Virus record (IMG/VR): IMGVR_UViG_3300021963_005267
Span: 1-64,000 of that record
From: a virus
Strand: one strand, 5' to 3'
DNA: 64,000 nucleotides
Shown here in pieces: positions 1 to 6,999 of the stretch. The notes beneath the pieces are model-generated. The model did not search any database and had not been told where the DNA came from. It saw only the letters and a list, made by a program, of their open reading frames with translations. Position 1 is the first letter of the stretch, and each line of letters begins with the position of its first letter. Made by a program: the position numbers and the translations under genes.

Positions 1-622
1 CCAGCAGGATTGAGTCACAGTCATCGAACACGATAACGTTACCCTTCTCTGAATACTTGTACAATTGCGAGTAAAGACCCACAGCACTCATGGCGCCCTT
101 GATCACTTCGTACTTGGGCTTGCGTTGCCCCAGCACATTGAACAGATCTTCTTTGCCCAGGACTTCTTCTACACCGTAGCTTTTGCCCACGCCCGGAGGA
201 CCCGTGACGATCATGGCACGTACATTGCCGTCCTTGACAGCCTGCGTCATGTTCTTAAGTACTTCAAAACGGCCACGCAGTCGTGCTTTGATCTCATCAT
301 CAGTCTGATCAGAGACCACAGCATCAGGCACAACATCCTGCACAAAGCTTATGACACCTTCGGGCTCACGGCGCAATGCATTCAGCATACTGGGCTCGGG
401 GGCACCACTGACCACACGATACGAGTCTGCACTGGCGCATCGTATACGTATAGTCCTTTCTGGAAAGCCCGGTGAGCTAGCACCGTTGACAGTTACATAG
501 CCCTGCCCGTCTGAGCCCTGGCGATAGTGTTGCACCAGTTCAAAAACAGCGCCAGCCACTGAAGTATCCTGTCCACGTATCTTGTATACGCCTTCGAGGA
601 TTTGGATTTGAGGTTGTGACAT
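1..622 (-). CDS. AAA+ family ATPase, C-terminus cut by window edge
   Basis: The 207 visible residues begin MSQPQIQILEG and carry a Walker A motif GPPGVGKS (residues 141-148) and a Walker B-like VIVFDD (196-201) that runs into the window edge. This is the nucleotide-binding core of a P-loop AAA+ ATPase; the sensor and C-terminal parts lie outside. The N-terminal 130 residues are not a domain I recognise. The start at 622 is supported by an AGGAG ribosome-binding site about 12 bases upstream and by a consensus sigma70 promoter just before it, which suggests early expression. The substrate is unknown; phage ATPases of this kind often act in DNA metabolism, which is inference here. Confidence 0.85.
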   Translation of the reverse strand, partial: MSQPQIQILEGVYKIRGQDTSVAGAVFELVQHYRQGSDGQGYVTVNGASSPGFPERTIRIRCASADSYRVVSGAPEPSMLNALRREPEGVISFVQDVVPDAVVSDQTDDEIKARLRGRFEVLKNMTQAVKDGNVRAMIVTGPPGVGKSYGVEEVLGKEDLFNVLGQRKPKYEVIKGAMSAVGLYSQLYKYSEKGNVIVFDDCDSILL

Positions 623-657
623 AGAGTCGTCGCTCCTAAGTTGTTAAAGGAATCCAT

Positions 658-686
658 ATTATATGCTCACAAAAAAGCCCTGTCAA
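658..686 (-). promoter_or_regulatory. Consensus sigma70 promoter for the AAA+ ATPase gene
   Basis: On the minus strand TTGACA (686-681) is followed after exactly 17 bases by TATAAT (663-658), a perfect match to the bacterial housekeeping consensus. The -35 box lies inside the terminator hairpin of the preceding gene, so terminator and promoter share bases. Confidence 0.85.
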
Positions 687-693
687 GCAGGGC
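671..693 (-). terminator. Rho-independent terminator after the WYL_2-like gene
   Basis: Minus-strand hairpin GCCCTG / CAGGGC with a 5-base loop followed by six T. It ends transcription from the gene at 719-1000 just before the ATPase promoter. Confidence 0.85.
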
Positions 694-718
694 GTGAACT
701 ATTCGTGAACAACAGTGT

Positions 719-1000
719 TTACAGCGTTCGGTAGTCCGAAACACGATCCCAGCGGAACGATCTCCATTCCATTTTCTCTAGATCGAACACGGGCTGCACC
801 ATCGGATTGGGCTCTTTTAAACCCTTGGGATGCTGCGAGGCTGGAACCCATCCCAGGTTAGTAGTACCACGCAGCACACGGCTGCTGCCATCTGCTTTGG
901 TAAACGTGACCTCTACTTCGCCCTGTGCCAATGCCCTACGGACTTCATCGCGGAACTGATCCTGCTCTACTAGTGTGCGATCTTCAAATACTACTGCCAT
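719..1000 (-). CDS. WYL_2 (DUF2693)-like small protein
   Basis: A 93-residue protein with the pattern VEVTFTKADGSSRVLRGTT (residues 29-47) and a C-terminal RSFRWDRV, which resembles the WYL_2/DUF2693 family of small Sm-like beta-barrel proteins common in T4-like phages. The family's biochemical role is not established. It has a GGAG ribosome-binding site, a late-type TAAATA upstream, and its own terminator downstream, so it appears to be a single-gene unit immediately after the two tRNA genes. Confidence 0.75.
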   Translation of the reverse strand: MAVVFEDRTLVEQDQFRDEVRRALAQGEVEVTFTKADGSSRVLRGTTNLGWVPASQHPKGLKEPNPMVQPVFDLEKMEWRSFRWDRVSDYRTL

Positions 1001-1022
1001 TTTATTCTCCAGTCAAGTAATA

Positions 1023-1028
1023 TATTTA
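1023..1028 (-). promoter_or_regulatory. Late-promoter-like TAAATA
   Basis: Minus-strand GTTAAATAT lies between the tRNA-Leu 3' end (1034) and the ATG at 1000, leaving a short leader with a GGAG site. It matches the core of the T4-type late box used elsewhere in the window. Confidence 0.45.
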
Positions 1029-1033
1029 ACCTT

Positions 1034-1118
1034 TGGTGCCCGGAGCCGGACTCGAACCGGCACAGCTTGCGCCGAGGGATTTTAAGTCCCTTGTGTCTAC
1101 CTATTTCACCATCCGGGC
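1034..1118 (-). tRNA. tRNA-Leu (anticodon UAA)
   Basis: The minus strand folds as a class II tRNA: acceptor GCCCGGA pairs with TCCGGGC, the anticodon stem AGGGA/TCCCT encloses loop CTTAAAA (anticodon TAA), there is a long variable arm, and the T arm is GCCGG-TTCGAGT-CCGGC. The 3' CCA is encoded (1036-1034). Confidence 0.95.
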
Positions 1119-1120
1119 TG

Positions 1121-1197
1121 TGGTGGGCCCCCCGGGACTTGAACCCGGACTCAACGGATTATGAGTCCGCTGCTTTAACCAATTAAGCTAAAGGCCC
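1121..1197 (-). tRNA. tRNA with CAU anticodon, probably tRNA-Ile2 (lysidine type)
   Basis: A full cloverleaf on the minus strand with encoded CCA. The anticodon loop is CTCATAA (anticodon CAT). The acceptor stem GGGCCTT contains C4-G69 and C5-G68 pairs, the bases known to mark bacterial tRNA-Ile2 for TilS, and the body resembles E. coli tRNA-Ile2 more than elongator tRNA-Met. Decoding of AUA after lysidine modification by the host is therefore likely; elongator Met remains possible. It is 2 bases from the tRNA-Leu gene and shares its promoter. Confidence 0.85.
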
Positions 1198-1208
1198 AAC
1201 GTACCGCT

Positions 1209-1236
1209 ATTATACAGGTTTTTTTGGAACAGTCAA
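1209..1236 (-). promoter_or_regulatory. Sigma70 promoter for the tRNA pair
   Basis: Minus-strand TTGACT (1236-1231), 16-base spacer, TATAAT (1214-1209). The expected start is a few bases before the tRNA 5' end at 1197. The promoter lies in the last codons of the gene at 1210-1539. Confidence 0.7.
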
Positions 1237-1539
1237 CGTGTTTGGGCCAATGACCTTATCACGATCAGGGTCGCGATATCCCGCAGCAGTGTTGCCCGCA
1301 GCAGCACGTTCTTTGCTGACGATCCATTCTACTACAGGATCCAAACGCTGCGCAACTATATCCGGCGCAGCTGCTGCCAACTGATCCAGGTCATATTGAT
1401 TGGGATAGTGCCGCAACACTGCACCCGCCTGCGATCTGATCACAGCAGGCACCCCGGGAGTCTTCTTGGGATCCAGCAGCTCCTGTAGGAACTGTCTAGC
1501 GTAATTAATAGCGCGATATCTTTCGTCTGGTAATGTCAT
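1210..1539 (-). CDS. BPSL0761-like protein of unknown function
   Basis: A 109-residue protein beginning MTLPDERYRAINYARQFLQE and containing an LLDP...TPGVPAVIR...LRHYP pattern that I recognise from small proteobacterial proteins annotated as the BPSL0761 family. No function is known for that family. The C-terminal 35 residues look disordered. It lies between the tRNA pair and two tiny membrane-protein genes. A bacterial-type small protein on a phage suggests acquisition from a host; this is inference. Confidence 0.7.
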   Translation of the reverse strand: MTLPDERYRAINYARQFLQELLDPKKTPGVPAVIRSQAGAVLRHYPNQYDLDQLAAAAPDIVAQRLDPVVEWIVSKERAAAGNTAAGYRDPDRDKVIGPNTLTVPKKPV

Positions 1540-1563
1540 AATCCGGGCTCTAGCAGCGGGGTC

Positions 1564-1734
1564 TTATATCCAGCTGCCCTTTCTACATTGATCCTGCACA
1601 CGATCGGGATTAACTTCCCGCTGCTGTAGTATATAGATCACCTGTGCAGCTTCATTCCAAGCTACATAATTGCCAAAGCTATAGCTGACAATGATCACAA
1701 GTGCTAGTACTACAGCTGAAAAGATCGTGCGCAT
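1564..1734 (-). CDS. Small membrane protein, 56 residues
   Basis: Starts MRTIFSAVVLALVIIVSYSF and ends KGSWI. Residues 4-20 form one hydrophobic helix, followed by a polar segment, so it is either a single-span inner-membrane protein or an exported peptide; there is no lipobox. A plausible sigma70 promoter lies directly upstream. No family recognised. Confidence 0.6.
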   Translation of the reverse strand: MRTIFSAVVLALVIIVSYSFGNYVAWNEAAQVIYILQQREVNPDRVQDQCRKGSWI

Positions 1735-1739
1735 AATAT

Positions 1740-2107
1740 AATAGTGTATAAAGGATTGAGCGGGTTGTCAACTAGAATCTGTTGCATGTTGTATATATGC
1801 ACATGTGTATACTTATATAGTGTATAAGAGCTTATATGCTACAGCGGGGTCTACCGTAGGAACACTGTCGAGGCGATCCCCCCAGTCGATCACGGTACTC
1901 TAGGGTGTAGAACTGTGTGATAAAGTGCAGAAAAGTGTGAAATCTGAGGTCTTTTGAACCGTTTGGACTATTTTCGTTTTAAATTAACTAGGGTTTTTAC
2001 TGTCTGGGGATGGTGGTTTAAGAGGCTTAACAAAAATGGTTCTACACACGCACAAGATAGTCCCCACCCGGATATGCTACAGCGGGGTCTATGCTATACA
2101 CTATATA
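1740..2107. other. Non-coding stretch between two small minus-strand genes
   Basis: I see no open reading frame of useful length on either strand. It holds the promoter at 1743-1771, copies 2 and 3 of the AGCGGGGTCT repeat, and several short inverted repeats such as TTAAG-AGG-CTTAA near 2015. Nothing else was recognised. Confidence 0.6.
1743..1771 (-). promoter_or_regulatory. Sigma70-like promoter for the small membrane protein gene
   Basis: Minus-strand TTGACA (1771-1766), 17-base spacer, TACACT (1748-1743, 4 of 6 to consensus). It ends 8 bases before the ATG at 1734. Confidence 0.55.
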
Positions 2108-2233
2108 CTAGAGTAACTTAACCCAGATCCAACCTATGACTAGGCCCAGATCAAACGCTAGTACGCATATGCCAGCGAGTGCTAGCGTGTAGTACAAGTG
2201 ATCTTCTACTATGCTCTTGATTTTATCCATCAT
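2108..2233 (-). CDS. Small membrane protein, 41 residues
   Basis: MMDKIKSIVEDHLYYTLALA followed by a strongly hydrophobic run to the C-terminus WIWVKLL. One membrane span is predicted from residue 17 to 38. The second Met (2230) is an equally good start. On the minus strand TAAATA and repeat copy 4 lie just upstream. No family recognised. Confidence 0.55.
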   Translation of the reverse strand: MMDKIKSIVEDHLYYTLALAGICVLAFDLGLVIGWIWVKLL

Positions 2234-2255
2234 ATGAATATTTACAGCGGGGTCT

Positions 2256-2462
2256 ATGTCTAAGCCGTTAAAACTGTTGTGTTATCGTGTATTATATACT
2301 CATGATGCTGAACCCATTTGGGCTACAGTGCAAACATACAACGGCTATGTAGAACCTAAGCTATCATATACTTACTTTTGGATCATAGAGTCTTATGCTA
2401 GTCTATTAGTCTTGCGCCACCCGGAACTGGTTCGCTATAGTAGTAAAGACTATTACGCTTGA
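2256..2462 (+). CDS. Hypothetical protein, 68 residues
   Basis: MSKPLKLLCYRVLYTHDAEP to SSKDYYA; rich in aromatic residues, with no recognised domain. It fills exactly the gap between the minus-strand genes ending at 2108 and beginning at 2597. The start codon is immediately preceded by repeat copy 4 rather than a normal ribosome-binding site. A plus-strand gene here is unusual, so it may be spurious. Confidence 0.45.
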   Translation: MSKPLKLLCYRVLYTHDAEPIWATVQTYNGYVEPKLSYTYFWIIESYASLLVLRHPELVRYSSKDYYA

Positions 2463-2465
2463 TCT

Positions 2466-2597
2466 TTAGTAAGGTACTCTTATTTGTGCGCAAACTCTAC
2501 TGGGATCTTGTGGCAGATTTGGAAACGTTGTACCGCACAGTTGCGTACACGCTGATACGAGTGTACTGATCATTAGTAGTGTTAAAGTTTTAGTCAT
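2466..2597 (-). CDS. Small lipoprotein, 43 residues
   Basis: MTKTLTLLMISTLVSAC is a compact lipoprotein signal with lipobox VSAC (Cys17), followed by a 26-residue mature part that is Pro-containing and has Cys21 and Cys36. The ATG overlaps the stop of the gene at 2594-2791 (ATGA), which suggests translational coupling. Its size resembles phage outer-membrane spanins (Rz1 type), but the upstream partner lacks a membrane span, so a spanin call is not supported. Confidence 0.6.
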   Translation of the reverse strand: MTKTLTLLMISTLVSACTQLCGTTFPNLPQDPSRVCAQIRVPY

Positions 2598-2791
2598 CGC
2601 AGCTTGCGGTCTAGTCTGTCTAATGCTTTACGGAATCTATAGTAGTTCTTATTGTCATCACGCATAGCTTCACCCAACTGTGCTTCAAGGAATCCAATTT
2701 GATACAGCATCTGTAGTCTGGGATTGTTGGGGAATAATCTGCTGGCTTTTTCCAACAGCTCAGTGCGTATATACTCTCTGTAGTTGCTCAC
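2594..2791 (-). CDS. Hypothetical protein, 65 residues
   Basis: MSNYREYIRTELLEKASRLF to ALDRLDRKLR; highly helical, charged, no membrane segment, no family recognised. It lies downstream of the gene at 2812-3003 and is coupled by ATGA overlap to the small lipoprotein gene. Confidence 0.65.
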   Translation of the reverse strand: MSNYREYIRTELLEKASRLFPNNPRLQMLYQIGFLEAQLGEAMRDDNKNYYRFRKALDRLDRKLR

Positions 2792-2811
2792 AGTCGCTCT
2801 TCTGCTGTGTA

Positions 2812-3003
2812 TTATCCCTGTGCACCTATGACCTGTATGCGCCCGGGTGCTAGATCTATGTTGATGTCAGTGATAGGTTTGTTCCATTCTGATTCGGGCA
2901 GTAGATGTTCTTCTCTGTACTGTTCTACACCGTTGTCCAGTACTACTCTAATGATGTAGCGTCCGTCAGCGCGGTTTTCTACGTAGGTTTGATTTGATAA
3001 CAT
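2812..3003 (-). CDS. Hypothetical protein, 63 residues, late-promoter controlled
   Basis: MLSNQTYVENRADGRYIIRV with alternating beta-type residues to QVIGAQG; no family recognised. It has a strong AGGAG ribosome-binding site and a perfect TATAAATA upstream, both folded into one hairpin (see 3013-3032). Confidence 0.65.
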   Translation of the reverse strand: MLSNQTYVENRADGRYIIRVVLDNGVEQYREEHLLPESEWNKPITDINIDLAPGRIQVIGAQG

Positions 3004-3012
3004 TGGGGGATC

Positions 3013-3032
3013 TCCTATAGATATTTATAGGA
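3013..3032 (-). promoter_or_regulatory. Late promoter inside a hairpin that masks the ribosome-binding site
   Basis: The minus strand reads TCCTATA-AATATC-TATAGGA, a perfect 7-bp stem with a 6-base loop. TATAAATA (3029-3022) spans the 5' arm and loop, and the AGGAG of the gene at 2812-3003 begins in the 3' arm. RNA read through from upstream can fold; RNA started at the late box cannot. Confidence 0.75.
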
Positions 3033-3067
3033 AAATTTGCTGTCCCGCTTACCGCTTCGCGGTCTTG

Positions 3068-3700
3068 TTAGGCCACTAGGCGCAGTCGGGGAGTCAAATC
3101 CTGTAGATAGTAGGCCTGTGCCAAGGGATCCCGTAGCATGGTGATAAACTTGTCATAGTCTATCTTTACGGTGCCCCAGTAGTGTGTTTGGAATGTGTTG
3201 AAGTTGGTGCTGTTCTGTAGTCCCCAGGGCCAGCGTTCAAAGTTGTCCAGGCTCATGTGATTTAGGCTTGAGTCCTGTGTCACATACTTGTGCTGCTCTA
3301 GGGTGATGGGTATGCAGCACATGAACTCAGTTAGGTCTCTAGAATTTTCCACCAGTGCTAGGTTCTTGGCACGGAATAGCGCACTAGGATCTAGATTCTT
3401 GTCCACTGATCTACCTGGGCTTTTGGTTTTGGTCAAACCCAATAGGAAACGATTCTGTTGTCGTATGTGATTAAAGTCTAATCGGAAACGCAGCTTAGGC
3501 TCTCCTGTGCTGCGATCTGGTACTGTGGTCCAGGCGGGCTCTCCAGTGATCAAGCACTCTAAAGGGGTATTGGGATCTCCCATGTACCAGTGTTGCAGTA
3601 CTGTTAGATTGAGATTCTTGTAGTAGGCTTTCTTGATCTCTCCAGGCTTGAGACAAGTGGGTTGGAAAGGGTCTTGGGGGTTTACGATGAATTTTTGCAT
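3068..3700 (-). CDS. Hypothetical protein, 210 residues, possibly HNH-like
   Basis: MQKFIVNPQDPFQPTCLKPG... No confident family. A CLITGEP segment followed about 25 residues later by LDFNHIRQQNR is loosely reminiscent of a zinc-less HNH nuclease fold (DH-type step), but the pattern is weak and no Cys-x-x-Cys pair is present. It is isolated on the minus strand between small genes and the glycosyltransferase-like gene, with no clear promoter. Confidence 0.6.
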   Translation of the reverse strand: MQKFIVNPQDPFQPTCLKPGEIKKAYYKNLNLTVLQHWYMGDPNTPLECLITGEPAWTTVPDRSTGEPKLRFRLDFNHIRQQNRFLLGLTKTKSPGRSVDKNLDPSALFRAKNLALVENSRDLTEFMCCIPITLEQHKYVTQDSSLNHMSLDNFERWPWGLQNSTNFNTFQTHYWGTVKIDYDKFITMLRDPLAQAYYLQDLTPRLRLVA

Positions 3701-3740
3701 AGGTTACGGTGTCTAAACAGTGGTCGTCCTTTAGATATAA

Positions 3741-4856
3741 TTATCTTCGTAGATTCTCTGCCCACTGCGGATCTGGCCGGAGATTTAATCTGGCACGGGC
3801 CTGCCGTCTAGTCTGCTGTGCTCGGGTGATGAGATTCTGTAGGTTCTGTTCTGCTGATTGATCTAAGACCTGCGGGGGTAACTGCATGATTTCCTCTGCT
3901 GAGGCTAGGGCACGATCTATGTGTGAGTATGCTTGGGGTCCCTCGCGGTCGTAGTCGGGATCAGCGAGATGTTGCCTTAGGGTATCAAACCCTAGACTCT
4001 CTAGATAGTCCAGTACTCCTGGTCTACTTATCCACACACAGGGGCTGCGATTGATCAGTGATCTATAGGTCTTTTCTGTTATGAACTCTGCGGGCGCGGC
4101 CCATTCTCTGCTGGCAGTTTCACAGACTATGCTGACCCTGGTGCTGGCGTATATTTCTGGGTCAAAAGGATAGCCTGGGCACACATAGGTCTGCCCCGAG
4201 CGGTGATGGTCTACACCGTCACGGGCTCCTAGATGAACTTCAAGCCAGGCCCAGAAATTAGGGTCATTGAACGGTTGGCTGCTTTTATGCCAGGACCTTA
4301 AGGCTGTGCTGTGGGCCAATAGGCCCAACTCAGCATCATCAGCTAGACCCTGCTGCCACAGTCGATAAATGGTGTAGAGCCTACTGGGTCTAGTTTCTAG
4401 TTTGCTGATCAGGCAGTTGACCCTAGGCTGTCTATGGCTGGGCAGAGTTAGACTGGGTGTGATCAGCTGTTGTTGCCAACGATATACAGCACTGAGCGCA
4501 AAGTAATCGATCAGTAGGTGTGGTCTAGATCTATAGCTGTCAGCTACACAGGGATTGACAAACCAACAGACTGGGCCCTCACGCCGTTCATACTCTTCAG
4601 CATAGGGCTGACCTGGGCCCGATTCATAGCTGTAGTCATAGATCAATTCTGTAGGCAGTCTACGCTGTCTGCGCTCTAGGATCAGCTGTTGCTTGCTCTG
4701 CTGATTCCAGCTGTCTATGATCCATAAGGGTCCTGGGTGTGAGCTTGCTAGATCAGGATCTCCAGTGCGCTGCTCTGGAGGTATGCCCAGATAGTCGGCT
4801 AGATCCAGATTAACACCTGCGCTGAGATTACTGTAATAATATAGATTCATCAGCAT
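3741..4856 (-). CDS. Glycosyltransferase-like protein (GT10/fucosyltransferase-type C-terminus)
   Basis: About 371 residues from MLMNLYYYSN (a start at 4850 is also possible). The segment STRVSIVCETASREWAAPAE, then FITEKTYRSLINRSPCVWIS and PGVLDYLESLGF, matches the conserved end of GT10-like glycosyltransferases common in aquatic phages (pattern FITEKT...P...G...YL...GF). A longer frame reaches 5051 but would run antisense through the divergent fibre gene, so I reject that start. The donor and acceptor are unknown; its position next to fibre genes fits decoration of the virion or host surface. C-terminal residues are Arg/Gln-rich. Confidence 0.7.
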   Translation of the reverse strand: MLMNLYYYSNLSAGVNLDLADYLGIPPEQRTGDPDLASSHPGPLWIIDSWNQQSKQQLILERRQRRLPTELIYDYSYESGPGQPYAEEYERREGPVCWFVNPCVADSYRSRPHLLIDYFALSAVYRWQQQLITPSLTLPSHRQPRVNCLISKLETRPSRLYTIYRLWQQGLADDAELGLLAHSTALRSWHKSSQPFNDPNFWAWLEVHLGARDGVDHHRSGQTYVCPGYPFDPEIYASTRVSIVCETASREWAAPAEFITEKTYRSLINRSPCVWISRPGVLDYLESLGFDTLRQHLADPDYDREGPQAYSHIDRALASAEEIMQLPPQVLDQSAEQNLQNLITRAQQTRRQARARLNLRPDPQWAENLRR

Positions 4857-4866
4857 ACTTATGCTG
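4851..4866. promoter_or_regulatory. Inverted repeat between divergent genes
   Basis: CAGCATA-CT-TATGCTG is a perfect 7-bp inverted repeat covering the start codon of the minus-strand glycosyltransferase-like gene and ending next to the late box of the plus-strand fibre gene. It could be an operator or simply an RNA hairpin. Confidence 0.45.
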
Positions 4867-4868
4867 GT

Positions 4869-4874
4869 TAAATA
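4869..4874 (+). promoter_or_regulatory. Late-promoter-like TAAATA
   Basis: GTTAAATACAG ends 4 bases before the ATG at 4879, so a transcript from it would have little or no leader. Confidence 0.45.
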
Positions 4875-4878
4875 CAGT

Positions 4879-5991
4879 ATGGCCAATCCTTTAGACCTCA
4901 TCGTAGACACTGCACAGATCGCCTCAGTGTCAAATCCACAGCGTACCACAGTTAATCCTGCGGCCGCACAAATAGCACTGGCAGTACAGAATACCCAGGG
5001 CCAGACAGCTACCTTGCCCACGACCACTCCTACAGAGCCTGTGATAGTCACACAGATTACCCGGGCCCAGACCGCAGAGAGTCTACTGGGCGGTACTGCT
5101 AATCAAATACCCGTACAGACTGCACTGGACACCACGGGCTATATCACAGCACCTCAGGTCGCTGATCGTTATCTATATTGGGACGGCACCAGCATACGTT
5201 GGAATGCAGTCAGCGTAGTTACCAGCTATAACGATCTAACCAATAAGCCTAACTTTGCTGCGGTGGCCACATCGGGCAGCTATAACGATCTGTTGGACAA
5301 GCCCACTATCGTTGTAGACTATAACAATCTATTAAACAAGCCCACATTGTTCTCGGGCAGCTACACAGATCTCAGCAACAAGCCCACTATACCCGCAGCC
5401 CAGGTCAACAGTGATTGGACTGCCAGTACAGGAGTAGCCCAGATATTAAACAAGCCTACCCTGGCCACTGTGGCTACATCTGGACTGTACACAGATTTGG
5501 GCAGCTTGCCCACCCTAGCCACAGGCAACGTTAAAACAGTAGCAGTGTCAGGGCAGACCAGTGTAGCACTGGCACTAGACGGTACCCTGACACTAGCAGC
5601 AGCCACAGGCAGTGGATTTATAATCACTACCAACAACACTACTAAAACAGTGACCCTAGGACGTAGGACAGCCAAGACGGGTGACACTATTTCCACAGGC
5701 ACTTATACTATGGACTGTTCCCTATACGAAGCTTGGTACTTTACAGCCAGCGGTTCTATCTCGCTGGCATTCAGCAACATACCTGCGTCAGGTAATCTGT
5801 TCGTGGCCTATCTGTTTATAACCAATGGTAACGGCTCGGGAGCTATCGGTGCATTCCCTAACGGTACATTCTGGCCAGGGGGCACTATACCCACATTGAC
5901 CGCTGTGGCTAATAAGACAGACGTATTCGTGTTGGCCACAGCAGACGGAGGCGGTAAGTGGTTCGCTTCAGTAGTTGGCCAGAACATGTAA
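4879..5991 (+). CDS. Phage fibre/structural protein with repeated NKPT motifs
   Basis: A 370-residue protein. The N-terminal 110 residues end in DRYLYWDGTSIRW. Residues about 115-210 carry repeated YNDLTNKP / YNDLLDKP / YNNLLNKP / YTDLSNKP units (roughly every 16-20 residues), a motif typical of phage fibre shafts. The C-terminal third is beta-rich and Gly/Thr-rich and probably forms a tip or sheath. I chose 4879 over the in-frame 4861 because a late-type box sits between them. It is followed after 3 bases by another structural gene. Confidence 0.75.
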   Translation: MANPLDLIVDTAQIASVSNPQRTTVNPAAAQIALAVQNTQGQTATLPTTTPTEPVIVTQITRAQTAESLLGGTANQIPVQTALDTTGYITAPQVADRYLYWDGTSIRWNAVSVVTSYNDLTNKPNFAAVATSGSYNDLLDKPTIVVDYNNLLNKPTLFSGSYTDLSNKPTIPAAQVNSDWTASTGVAQILNKPTLATVATSGLYTDLGSLPTLATGNVKTVAVSGQTSVALALDGTLTLAAATGSGFIITTNNTTKTVTLGRRTAKTGDTISTGTYTMDCSLYEAWYFTASGSISLAFSNIPASGNLFVAYLFITNGNGSGAIGAFPNGTFWPGGTIPTLTAVANKTDVFVLATADGGGKWFASVVGQNM

Positions 5992-5994
5992 TCT

Positions 5995-6990
5995 ATGTAC
6001 GCACCGCATAATCCTACTCTTAGTTTTACCAGCGTAGCTTCAGGTTTTGCCAACACAGCCAGTACGATCACTACGTTAACTACGGGCGTGGCAGTACCAG
6101 CAGGGTCTTTGGTAGCAGTTACCTGCCAGATCAATGCAGCAACATCTACGGTAGGTACTATCACTCTTACAGGATCTGCAGGAGGGTTTGGTACCCAGAC
6201 CTGGTCCAACTTCCAGGCTAATGGTGCTGGTACTGCTTGCCATAGCCTATTAGTATTCAAGATCGTTACGGATATGCCCGCAGGCACTACACTGACTGCT
6301 ACTAGGAGTGCCAACTGGCCCAACGCTGAAATACGCATGATATTGTGTTCGGGCTGCAACAGACTGAGTAATTTCAATACCATTTCCGGAACCTACGGAG
6401 CCAACGCCGTAGGCAGTAATACCCTGACCTACGCATCAGGCACGGTGTCGGTACTGCATCACAGCAAAAGCAGCGTTAACATAACACTGGCAGTAGCCGA
6501 CAGCCAACAGGCCGTTGCAGGTATTGGTGGAGGTGGTAATCCTGATTATCTAGGAACCAATAGACCCCAGGTAACTACTATTTCTATAGCATCTAATCTA
6601 TTAAGCACAGCAAATCCACACGGATTGAACATAGGACAGAGTATCATTCCTAGAACAACCACAAATGGACTTACATCTGGTACTAGATATTTTCTAATCG
6701 CTGACGGATTTACCACGACGGCTTTTAAACTATCTCTAACTGCAAATGGCACCGCAGTTACACTAACAGATGGAACAGTAACAGTGATACACGATGTAGG
6801 ATATCAATCTATCGCTGTGCAGGGAGGATCGGGAACAGTTAACGGTGCTGCTGGTACAGGATTCCGTTATCTAGTAACTGCCACAGTTTATCCTCTAATA
6901 GGCCCTAATGTTGGGCAGACTTTTCTATGGCAAACTGGTGCCACAGTAGCACAAAACTGGTGTGTAACCACATACCGATTAATACCCTAG
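5995..6990 (+). CDS. Predicted virion fibre/structural protein
   Basis: 331 residues, almost entirely Ser/Thr/Gly/Ala/Val with few charges (MYAPHNPTLSFTSVASGFAN...), the composition of secreted or virion beta-sandwich proteins. It starts 3 bases after the preceding fibre gene, so they are co-transcribed. A second domain from about residue 195 (TTISIASNLLSTANPHGLNI) resembles small domains seen in phage fibres. No enzymatic motif seen. Confidence 0.65.
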   Translation: MYAPHNPTLSFTSVASGFANTASTITTLTTGVAVPAGSLVAVTCQINAATSTVGTITLTGSAGGFGTQTWSNFQANGAGTACHSLLVFKIVTDMPAGTTLTATRSANWPNAEIRMILCSGCNRLSNFNTISGTYGANAVGSNTLTYASGTVSVLHHSKSSVNITLAVADSQQAVAGIGGGGNPDYLGTNRPQVTTISIASNLLSTANPHGLNIGQSIIPRTTTNGLTSGTRYFLIADGFTTTAFKLSLTANGTAVTLTDGTVTVIHDVGYQSIAVQGGSGTVNGAAGTGFRYLVTATVYPLIGPNVGQTFLWQTGATVAQNWCVTTYRLIP

Positions 6991-6999
6991 GAGAAAGAT

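Larger units (their letters stand above)
1555..2255. repeat. Four dispersed copies of AGCGGGGTCT
   Basis: The 10-mer occurs at 1555-1564, 1843-1852, 2081-2090 and 2246-2255, all in the same orientation. Copies 2 and 3 share 20 bases beginning ATATGCTAC. Copies 1 and 3 lie at the minus-strand 3' ends of the genes at 1564-1734 and 2108-2233; copy 4 lies 5' of the gene at 2108-2233 and directly before the plus-strand ATG at 2256. I did not see the 10-mer elsewhere in the window. A protein-binding or RNA-processing site is possible; function unknown. Confidence 0.8.

Noticed and set aside
4857-5051. N-terminal extension of the glycosyltransferase-like gene to 5051
   Set aside because: It would run antisense through the start of the divergent fibre gene; good starts exist at 4856 and 4850.
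5808-6383. Minus-strand frame of 191 codons inside the fibre genes
   Set aside because: It is a shadow of the two plus-strand fibre genes, with hydrophobic composition caused by the opposite strand's Thr/Asn codons.
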